A DNA stretch of 5,281 nucleotides from Prosthecobacter sp. (GTDB taxonomy: Bacteria > Verrucomicrobiota > Verrucomicrobiia > Verrucomicrobiales > Verrucomicrobiaceae): NCBI GenBank assembly GCA_025869455.1, contig JAOZVT010000791.1, positions 1 through 5,281 on the forward strand. Direction: 5' to 3'. Of this stretch, positions 1 through 5,281 are shown piece after piece. The notes under the pieces are model-generated. The model was not told the origin of the DNA. It did not search any database and saw nothing but the letters and a program-made list of their open reading frames with translations. The translations under genes and the position numbers were made by a program. Position 1 is the first letter of the stretch. Each line of letters opens with the position of its first letter.

Positions 1-902
1 TGGGTGAATGGAATAGCTTCAAGATCACCATGATCGGTGAGCGTGTGACGGTGATCTTCAATGGTGAGAAGGTGGTGGACAATGCGGTCCTAGAAAACTT
101 CTTCGCTAACAAAAAGGCTGGTTACTTGGCCTATGTGAAACCCAAAGAAGGCGCTCCTGCTCCCAAATTGCCTGCCGGCTTCATGAAGGACCCTGTTTAT
201 GGCAAAGGCCCTATCGAGCTACAAACCCACGGCAGTGAGATCCGCTGGCGCAATGTTTACATCCGCGAGATCCCGCATGCCGAAGCTGACAAAGCTCTGG
301 CTGCAGATGAAAAAGGATTCACAGAGATGGTCAATGGCAAGGACCTGAGCAACTGGCAGGGTGCCGTGGACAACTACGAGATGAAGGACGGCGCCATCTA
401 CTGCAAGGTCGGCAAAGGCGGCAACCTGCTCACCAAAGAAGAATACGGTGACTGCGTGATCCGCACGGAATTCATTTTGCCTCCAGCAGGCAATAACGGA
501 ATCGCCCTGCGTGCACCCCTGGAAGGCAATGCCGCCTGGGAAGGTCTGGAGCTTCAGGTGATTGATAGCGATGGCTACAATGCTAAAACCGCTGCGGCAG
601 GTAAGCCTGGGCTGAAGGAGTATCAGTATCACGGTTCAGTCTATGGATTGATTGGTGCTAAGCACGGTTACCTGCGTCCGGTGGGTGAATGGAACTACCA
701 GGAAGTGACCGTCAAAGGTCAGCGAATCACGGTGACTCTGAATGGCACCAAGATTCTGGATGCGGACCTCAGCGAAGTGGACCGCAGCCATCTGGACCCT
801 AAACAGACACCGAAGGGGCTGGATAAAACCAGCGGCTTCATCGGCTTTGCAGGTCACAATGACCCCGTTGGCTTCCGCAGCTTCCGCGTGAAGAAACTGT
901 AA
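1..902 (+). CDS. Tandem DUF1080 (3-keto-disaccharide hydrolase-like) protein, 5' partial
   Basis: The gene runs in from outside the window: the frame is open from base 3 and reads GEWNSFKIT before the first ATG at base 30. That peptide is a conserved DUF1080 core motif, so the ATG is internal; 299 residues are visible. Counting from that Met, residues 1-81 are the end of a first DUF1080 module (NGEKVVD, then GPIELQTHG and WRNVYIREI). Residues about 96-290 are a complete second module: GFTEMVNGKDLSNW, DGAIY, LLTKEEYGDCVIRTEF, NNGIALR, ELQVID, GSVYG, PVGEWN, then the end GFRSFRVKKL. The family (PF06439) has a concanavalin-like beta-sandwich fold, and characterised members cleave 3-keto-glycosides. 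Secretion is usual for the family, but the signal peptide region is not visible here. The substrate is unknown. A strong terminator follows at once, and a sugar-oxidoreductase-like gene lies next on the same strand. The family and the partial status are secure; catalysis is inferred. Confidence 0.9.
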   Translation, partial: GEWNSFKITMIGERVTVIFNGEKVVDNAVLENFFANKKAGYLAYVKPKEGAPAPKLPAGFMKDPVYGKGPIELQTHGSEIRWRNVYIREIPHAEADKALAADEKGFTEMVNGKDLSNWQGAVDNYEMKDGAIYCKVGKGGNLLTKEEYGDCVIRTEFILPPAGNNGIALRAPLEGNAAWEGLELQVIDSDGYNAKTAAAGKPGLKEYQYHGSVYGLIGAKHGYLRPVGEWNYQEVTVKGQRITVTLNGTKILDADLSEVDRSHLDPKQTPKGLDKTSGFIGFAGHNDPVGFRSFRVKKL

Positions 903-922
903 GTCTTCTTTCGCTTTTCAAG

Positions 923-955
923 ACCCGCCCAGGTTTTCCCTGGGCGGGTTTTTTT
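923..955 (+). terminator. Intrinsic terminator after the DUF1080 gene
   Basis: A perfect 11-bp inverted repeat (923-933, acccgcccagg, pairing with 939-949, cctgggcgggt) encloses a 5-base loop (ttttc). It runs directly into a seven-T tract at 949-955. The hairpin begins 20 bases after the TAA stop. A G+C-rich stem followed by a T run is the classic factor-independent terminator, oriented to stop transcription of the DUF1080 gene before the oxidoreductase gene. Confidence 0.93.
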
Positions 956-958
956 GTG

Positions 959-985
959 TTGTCCCTTGCCCGTTCGTTTTATAAA
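959..985 (+). promoter_or_regulatory. Possible sigma70-like promoter for the oxidoreductase gene
   Basis: A TATAAA box at 980-985 (five of six matches to TATAAT) lies in the short gap between the terminator and the next gene. A weak -35 candidate, TTGTCC at 959-964, gives a 15-base spacer, which is shorter than ideal. Transcription from this box would begin about 991-994, at or just before the ATG at 994. I see no Shine-Dalgarno sequence upstream of that ATG. The box position is observed; promoter activity and a leaderless transcript are inferred. Confidence 0.3.
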
Positions 986-993
986 AACATGTC

Positions 994-2445
994 ATGAATG
1001 TACCCAGCGCCTCAAGGACCCGCCGCCAATTTCTCAGCCAGACCGTACTCGCAACAACAGCGCTTTCGGCTTCACGTGTGCTGGGTGCCAATGAGACGAT
1101 TCGCGTGGCCTCCATTGGTCTAGGCGGCCAGGGCACAGGAAACGCGAAGCGAATGTCCAAAGTGCCAGGGGTGGAAATCGCCTACCTCTGTGATCCTGAC
1201 ACCGCCGCACTGGACCGAGCCAAAGAAGCTTTCCCAAACGCTAAAACAACACAGGATCTGCGGCATGTGATGGATGACAAGAGCATTGATGCCGTCATCG
1301 TTTCCACAGGCAATCACTGGCATGTACTGGCCGCAGTGTGGGCCTGTCAGGCGGGTAAGGATGTGTATGTGGAAAAACCGATTTCACACAACATCTGGGA
1401 AGGTCGCCAACTGGTCAATGCTGCCCGCAAATACAACCGCATTGTGCAAGGTGGCACTCAGCAGCGCAGTGATCCTTTTCATGATGAGTTGAAAGCCTAC
1501 CTGGACTCAGGGGTACTGGGTCAAATGAAATACGTCCGCTGCAATCATTACGGCATGCGTGCCAGCATCGGCAAACGCGACACTCCCCTGACACCACCCA
1601 CCACGGTGGATTATAATCTCTGGTTAGGCCCAGCCAAAGATGAACCCATTTTGCGGGAGAAATTTCACTACGACTGGCATTGGAACTGGAATACTGGCAA
1701 CGGCGAATTGGGCAACTGGGGACCGCATATTCTGGATGATCTACGCAACGTCGTTTTCCGCGATAAGATAGCCCTCCCTAAACGTGTGTTGGCGGGTGGT
1801 GGTCGTTTTGGCTGGGATGATGCGGGAGAAACCCCGAACACTCATTTCCTCTACTATGACACAGGTGTTGTTCCTGTGATCATGGACGTGCATAACTTGC
1901 CACGTCAAAAAGGTATGAAGGCAGCGGATGTTTACATGCGCCGTCGTTCCAGCGCCTTCATGATCATCGAATGCGAAGGCGGCTACTATGCAGGTGGCCG
2001 TGGTGGCGGTTCCGCGCATGATCCTTCAGGGAAGGTCATTCAGAAGTTCAAAGGTGATGGTGGCAGCACCCACGCAGCTAATTTCATCGCTGCGGTACGC
2101 TCACGTAAAAGCAGCGACCTCAAAGCTGAGATCGAACAGATTCACTACTCCAGCGCTTGGTGCCATTTGGGCAACATCTCCTGGCGGCTCGGCCAAAGTG
2201 GTGATCTGGACATGGCCAAGGCACGGCTCAAGGACTACCACCCGTGGCAAGAAGTGATCGAAGATCTTCCGGCCCACTTAAAGGCCAATGAAGTCACGCT
2301 GAAACCTGGGGAACTCCGTGTGGGGCCCATGCTGGAAATTGATGAAGCCAAAGAAACCTTCATTGGTGAAACCGCCACGCCAGAGGCGCTTGCCCTGCTG
2401 AAGAGGGAATATCGCGAAGGTTTTGCGGTACCAGAAATGGTGTGA
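994..2445 (+). CDS. Tat-exported Gfo/Idh/MocA family oxidoreductase
   Basis: This is a complete 483-residue NAD(P)-dependent sugar or cyclitol dehydrogenase-like protein. The N-terminus carries a twin-arginine signal (T9-R-R-Q-F-L14, hydrophobic stretch about 17-26, likely cleavage near LGA/N at 32-33), so it should be exported folded, with cofactor bound. The Rossmann domain follows: GLGGQG (42-47) fits GxGxxG. Asp67 at the end of the second strand favours NAD(H) over NADP(H). NHWH lies at 107-110, and EKP (127-129) is the family signature with the conserved Lys128. The C-terminal alpha/beta domain has GNGELGNWGPHILDD (235-249), with His245 and Asp248/249 as candidate active-site residues. 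The substrate is unknown. C3 oxidation of a glycoside is a reasonable inference because a DUF1080 gene lies just upstream. The ATG at 994 is chosen because it gives an intact Tat signal; no ribosome binding site is evident. Length and domain order are normal for exported members in Planctomycetota and Verrucomicrobiota. Confidence 0.95.
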   Translation: MNVPSASRTRRQFLSQTVLATTALSASRVLGANETIRVASIGLGGQGTGNAKRMSKVPGVEIAYLCDPDTAALDRAKEAFPNAKTTQDLRHVMDDKSIDAVIVSTGNHWHVLAAVWACQAGKDVYVEKPISHNIWEGRQLVNAARKYNRIVQGGTQQRSDPFHDELKAYLDSGVLGQMKYVRCNHYGMRASIGKRDTPLTPPTTVDYNLWLGPAKDEPILREKFHYDWHWNWNTGNGELGNWGPHILDDLRNVVFRDKIALPKRVLAGGGRFGWDDAGETPNTHFLYYDTGVVPVIMDVHNLPRQKGMKAADVYMRRRSSAFMIIECEGGYYAGGRGGGSAHDPSGKVIQKFKGDGGSTHAANFIAAVRSRKSSDLKAEIEQIHYSSAWCHLGNISWRLGQSGDLDMAKARLKDYHPWQEVIEDLPAHLKANEVTLKPGELRVGPMLEIDEAKETFIGETATPEALALLKREYREGFAVPEMV

Positions 2446-2529
2446 ATGGAAGGCCTTTATACAAATGATCTGTAACTGGCTTCGAGCGTATTTGAGAGCG
2501 CACTTCAACGTGAATCTTTTTATCATCGC

Positions 2530-3030
2530 GTGCATCAGCAAAAGAAAACCCGTGAAGTCGAGGGCATCCGCATAGTCCCGTACGAGACTATGTATGCCCA
2601 GGCGTTTAGACGCCTGAATGAAGAATGGATCACGGCTTATTTCGAGATTGTGGAAGCTGACCGTCGTGTCCTCAATGAGCCGGAAAAAAACATCCTCGGT
2701 GTAGGTGGCCATATTCTAGTCGCAGTCCATGATGGCGAAGCCGTCGGGGTGTGTGCTTTGATCCCGCATGATGCGCAGACCTATGAACTGGCTAAAATGG
2801 CGGTATCCCCCTCTGTCCAGGGCAAGGGTGTCGGATGGCTTTTGGGACAAGCGGCTATTGAGAAAACAAGAGCCTGTGGAATGGCCCGGATGTTTCTAGA
2901 AAGCAATACTTCACTGGCATCCGCCATCCGCTTGTATCGGAAACTGGGCTTCCAAGAAACGCTGGATGAAAAGCCGCATTATCAGCGGTGCAATATCAGC
3001 ATGGAAATGGACCTTTCACAGACCTCATGA
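2530..3030 (+). CDS. GNAT family N-acetyltransferase
   Basis: This is a complete 166-residue single-domain acetyltransferase, predicted to be cytoplasmic, that transfers an acetyl group from acetyl-CoA to an unknown amine. After the first strand (IRIVPYE, 13-19) comes the family-typical FRRLNEEWI (27-34). The central strands follow (HILVAVHDGEAVGVCALI, 61-78), then the acetyl-CoA pyrophosphate loop QGKGVG (97-102) after LAKMAVSP. The last motif is AIRLYRKLGF (132-141), with the usual tyrosine at 136. The GTG at 2530 is the only common start codon between the in-frame stop at 2473-2475 and the first strand. The next ATG, at 2590, would delete that strand. I see no Shine-Dalgarno sequence, so the start is less certain than the gene. 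It lies 84 bases after the oxidoreductase with no clear terminator between them, so read-through is possible. It converges with the DUF1553 gene. Nothing ties its substrate to the sugar genes. Confidence 0.9.
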   Translation: MHQQKKTREVEGIRIVPYETMYAQAFRRLNEEWITAYFEIVEADRRVLNEPEKNILGVGGHILVAVHDGEAVGVCALIPHDAQTYELAKMAVSPSVQGKGVGWLLGQAAIEKTRACGMARMFLESNTSLASAIRLYRKLGFQETLDEKPHYQRCNISMEMDLSQTS

Positions 3031-3058
3031 AGAGGCCTTTGCCTCAACAGTTCTGAGG
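3023..3058. terminator. Hairpin between convergent genes, possible bidirectional terminator
   Basis: A bulged inverted repeat spans the gap between the two convergent stop codons. The inner stem gaggc/gcctc (3032-3036 with 3041-3045) has a cttt loop. It extends through gaa/ttc (3029-3031 with 3051-3053) to cctca/tgagg (3023-3027 with 3054-3058), leaving a one-base bulge at 3028 and a five-base bulge at 3046-3050. Neither strand has a T tract after the stem, so it is not a classical intrinsic terminator. It may end or protect both 3' ends, but this is inference from position and folding only. Confidence 0.35.
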
Positions 3059-3060
3059 GT

Positions 3061-5281
3061 TCACTCCCGGGTAATGGTCTCGTCCAAATTCAGGAGAACC
3101 CGGGCGATTTCTTGAGGCTGGAGTCGGCTCAGGGTGGCTCGTTCTTCGATTGTCGGAAGCCGTGAAGTGCAACGCTGAAAAGCGATGTCCAGTCCGTCCT
3201 TTTGGACGATCTTTTCCAATGCCTGAGCGAACTCGACGAAGGAGGTGTCATTAAGCAAGGTCAGGGCTTGAAGTGGTGTGTTGCTACGCAGACGACGGGT
3301 GCAGGTACTGAAGCCATCCGGTGCGTCAAAAACGCTGAGCCCCGGCGGTGGGGTGGCACGGAAAACGAAGGTGTAAAGCCCCCGACGATAACGATCTGCG
3401 CCTTTGCTGAGGGGCCAAGTACGCTTGACTTGGCCAAGGCTGAGCACGCCTTCCGGGATGGGAGGATATACGGGAGGTCCGCCTAACTGAGGTTCTAACA
3501 AACCGCTGACGGAGAGACCGACATCACGCACAATCTCCGCATCCAGCCGCAGGCGATTTTGCCGCCAAAGGAGTTGATTGTTGGGATCGTTTATTTGGCC
3601 TTTTGAGGCACGATCCACCACGCTGGATTGCTGATAGGTCTGACTGGTGACGATGAGACGATGCATGTGTTTCAGGCTCCACCCACTTTCCATGAACTCG
3701 ACTGCGAGCCAGTCCAAAAGCTCTGGGTGTGTGGGAAGGCTACCCATGGTGCCAAAGTCGTTTTCGGTTTCTACCAATCCGTGCCCAAAATACTGCTGCC
3801 AGATGCGGTTCACGATGACTCGTGCCGTGAGGGGATTATCCCGACTGACCAGCCACTTAGCGAGATCCAGGCGATTTGGATTGGCCACTTTCAGATCATG
3901 TAAAGCGGCAGGAACTGCGGGCATCATCTCAGTCGATGGGCGGGTAAAGTCACCTTTGATAAACAGGGTGGTTTTACGCGGTTCGGGAAGCTCTTTCATG
4001 ACCAAGGTGGTCAGGCCAGCTTTGAGCTTTTTATCCACTACGTTCAGGCGCTCATTAAGAGAACGATACGTCTGGTCGGCTGCTCCTGGTCCAGCCGTAA
4101 AGAGGGTTCTTTTTTGGGAGAAACTGCGTTTCTCTGCTTCGATTTTAATGGCCGTCAGTTGCTCTTTGTTAAACTTCTTACGGCTTTCATCTGGCAATTC
4201 TGATTCCCATTTAGAGAAAGCCTCCTGATGCTTTTCAATATAGTGAGAAACCTCCTTCTGAAGCGCTTTTTGTTGGGCCACCAAAGCTGGTTTATCCAAG
4301 CTAGGATCAGGCACCGTCAAGGTCGGTTCATCCTGGTTATTGAGAAAAGCAAAGAACTGATAGTATTCCTCATGGCTGATGGCATCAAACTTGTGATCGT
4401 GACATTGCGCACAACCAATGGTTAGGCCTAACCAAACGGTGCCTGTCGTAGCCACTCGATCAAAGATGGATTCGATACGAAACTGCTCTTTATCAATGCC
4501 GCCTTCCTGATTGATCTGAGTATTGCGATGAAAGCCTGTGGCGATGATTTGATCCTGGGTGGGATTTGGCAGCATGTCACCCGCGAGTTGCTCAATGGTA
4601 AATTGATCAAAAGGCATGTCGGCATTCAAAGCCTTGATGACCCAATCTCGATAGAGCCAGATGCTGCGCGGTGCATCAATGCTGTAACCATTGCTATCTG
4701 CATAACGTGCCTGATCCAACCACCAACGCCCCCAGCGTTCGCCATAATGAGGACTAACAAGGAGTTTATCAACCCACTCAATATTGATCTCATCTACAGT
4801 CTTCGCGTTGTGGGATTCTTGGCAGAATTTGGCTACTTCAGAAGGAGAAGGGGGCAGGCCCGTCAGATCCAGATACAGTCGACGGATCAAGGTTTCTGGC
4901 GAAGCCGCCGCAGAGGGAACAAGACCGTCTTTTGTAAGGCGTGAATGAATGAAATGATCTATCGGGTTGATCCCCTGCCCCAGTTTAAGATCTGCCGACT
5001 TTTTCGGTGCCATGTAAGCCCAGTGGCGATCATCGCTGGGTTTCTCGTTAGCGGGTGCTTTCGCCCCTTCTGCGATCCACTGTTTCAACAGCGACATTTG
5101 AGCAGAGTCCAGAGGTCCACGCTTATAAGGCATTTGCGGGATCTCTTCATGCGCCCCAGAGACAACCTGGAACAACAAACTTTGCTCAGGCTTTTCCAGC
5201 AAGATGGCTGAGCCGCGCCCACCGCCAATTTTCAGTGCGGCGGCTGTATCTAAGCGCAATTGAGCTTTCTGGGTCGTCGCT
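3061..5281 (-). CDS. DUF1549/DUF1553 (PSCyt2-PSD1) planctomycete-type cytochrome protein, 5' partial
   Basis: The gene enters from the right edge: the frame stays open to base 5280 and reads TTQKAQLRLDT, part of the planctomycete cytochrome C (PSC) domain. The TTG at 5259 is therefore an internal leucine, and the start, signal peptide and N-terminal CxxCH lie outside the window. Numbering from that leucine, the rest of PSC covers about 1-70 (LRLDT, KPEQSLLF, MPYKRGPLD, LLKQWIAEGA). DUF1549 covers about 98-310, with RRLYLDLTGLPPSP, HYGERWGRWWLDQARYADSNGY and the signature CAQCHDHKFD (283-292), which holds a CxxCH. A charged linker follows at about 320-430. DUF1553 then runs to the end: NRIWQQYFGHGLVETENDFG, HPELLDWLA, RRLRSNTPLQALTLLND, closing LLNLDETITRE. 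The family is probably exported. Heme binding is plausible, but no reaction is established. It is often found with DUF1501 genes, but none follows here; the GNAT gene converges instead. The last part of the PSD1 domain looks shortened. Family assignment is secure; function is not. Confidence 0.94.
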   Translation of the reverse strand, partial: ATTQKAQLRLDTAAALKIGGGRGSAILLEKPEQSLLFQVVSGAHEEIPQMPYKRGPLDSAQMSLLKQWIAEGAKAPANEKPSDDRHWAYMAPKKSADLKLGQGINPIDHFIHSRLTKDGLVPSAAASPETLIRRLYLDLTGLPPSPSEVAKFCQESHNAKTVDEINIEWVDKLLVSPHYGERWGRWWLDQARYADSNGYSIDAPRSIWLYRDWVIKALNADMPFDQFTIEQLAGDMLPNPTQDQIIATGFHRNTQINQEGGIDKEQFRIESIFDRVATTGTVWLGLTIGCAQCHDHKFDAISHEEYYQFFAFLNNQDEPTLTVPDPSLDKPALVAQQKALQKEVSHYIEKHQEAFSKWESELPDESRKKFNKEQLTAIKIEAEKRSFSQKRTLFTAGPGAADQTYRSLNERLNVVDKKLKAGLTTLVMKELPEPRKTTLFIKGDFTRPSTEMMPAVPAALHDLKVANPNRLDLAKWLVSRDNPLTARVIVNRIWQQYFGHGLVETENDFGTMGSLPTHPELLDWLAVEFMESGWSLKHMHRLIVTSQTYQQSSVVDRASKGQINDPNNQLLWRQNRLRLDAEIVRDVGLSVSGLLEPQLGGPPVYPPIPEGVLSLGQVKRTWPLSKGADRYRRGLYTFVFRATPPPGLSVFDAPDGFSTCTRRLRSNTPLQALTLLNDTSFVEFAQALEKIVQKDGLDIAFQRCTSRLPTIEERATLSRLQPQEIARVLLNLDETITRE

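Noticed and set aside
30..32. ATG as the start of the DUF1080 gene
   Set aside because: The frame is open upstream to the window edge and encodes the conserved GEWN motif of the same domain, so this Met is internal and the gene is 5' partial.
219..632. 137-residue open frame on the minus strand
   Set aside because: It is antisense to the second DUF1080 module and has no recognisable motif or start signal.
2450..2458. Small palindrome (aaggcctt) after the oxidoreductase stop codon
   Set aside because: It leaves no loop, the arms are only four bases, and no T tract follows, so it is not a credible terminator.
2492..2526. Possible promoter for the GNAT gene (TTGAGA at 2492 and TATCAT at 2521)
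   Set aside because: The spacer is 23 bases, too long for a sigma70 promoter, and transcription would start inside the coding sequence just past the GTG.
2278..2712. 144-residue open frame on the minus strand
   Set aside because: It lies antisense across the end of the oxidoreductase and the start of the GNAT gene, both with strong family motifs, and its translation shows no recognisable domain.
3647..4228. 193-residue open frame on the plus strand
   Set aside because: It is antisense to the conserved DUF1553 region. Its translation is rich in Arg, Ser and Cys and has no domain, as expected of a shadow frame.
4528..4944. 138-residue open frame on the plus strand
   Set aside because: It is antisense to the highly conserved N-terminal part of DUF1549, and its translation has no recognisable domain.
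5257..5259. TTG as the start of the DUF1549/DUF1553 gene
   Set aside because: The codons before it continue the PSC domain (TTQKAQ then LRLDT), and the protein would otherwise lack its export signal and N-terminal heme motif.

Overview
The window looks like chromosomal DNA from a bacterium of the Planctomycetota-Verrucomicrobiota group, and I lean towards Verrucomicrobiota. The case rests on the combination of gene families: a DUF1080 (3-keto-disaccharide hydrolase-like) protein, a Tat-exported Gfo/Idh/MocA oxidoreductase, and a large planctomycete-type cytochrome protein with DUF1549 (PSCyt2) and DUF1553 (PSD1) domains. All three families are greatly expanded in this group. Base composition is moderate, near 50% G+C in the stretches I counted. 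The genus cannot be fixed from this sequence.

Layout: four protein genes fill almost all of the window, and both end genes are cut by the window edges. Bases 1-902 (+) hold the 3' part of a tandem DUF1080 protein, followed at once by a textbook intrinsic terminator (923-955). Bases 994-2445 (+) hold a complete Tat-signal Gfo/Idh/MocA oxidoreductase. Its start codon lies just downstream of a TATAAA box and has no visible Shine-Dalgarno sequence. Bases 2530-3030 (+) hold a complete GNAT N-acetyltransferase. Bases 3061-5281 (-) hold most of a DUF1549/DUF1553 protein that converges on the GNAT gene; a 30-base gap and a bulged hairpin (3023-3058) separate the two stop codons.

How the genes may work together: Gfo/Idh/MocA enzymes that oxidise sugars at C3 and DUF1080-type 3-keto-glycoside hydrolases are known partners in an oxidative route of glycoside cleavage. 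The adjacent, same-strand pair here fits that route in the cell envelope, although the strong terminator suggests the two genes are transcribed separately. The PSD1 protein belongs to a family often found near polysaccharide-degradation genes in these phyla, but its biochemical role is not established. The GNAT gene shows no obvious link to the others.

I found no RNA genes, CRISPR arrays, insertion sequences, phage genes or attachment sites, and no stretch over 300 bases without a gene. I see no convincing evidence of a new multi-gene system. The points most worth a second look are the tandem DUF1080 architecture, the DUF1080-oxidoreductase pairing, the possible leaderless start at 994, and the shortened C-terminus of the PSD1 protein.
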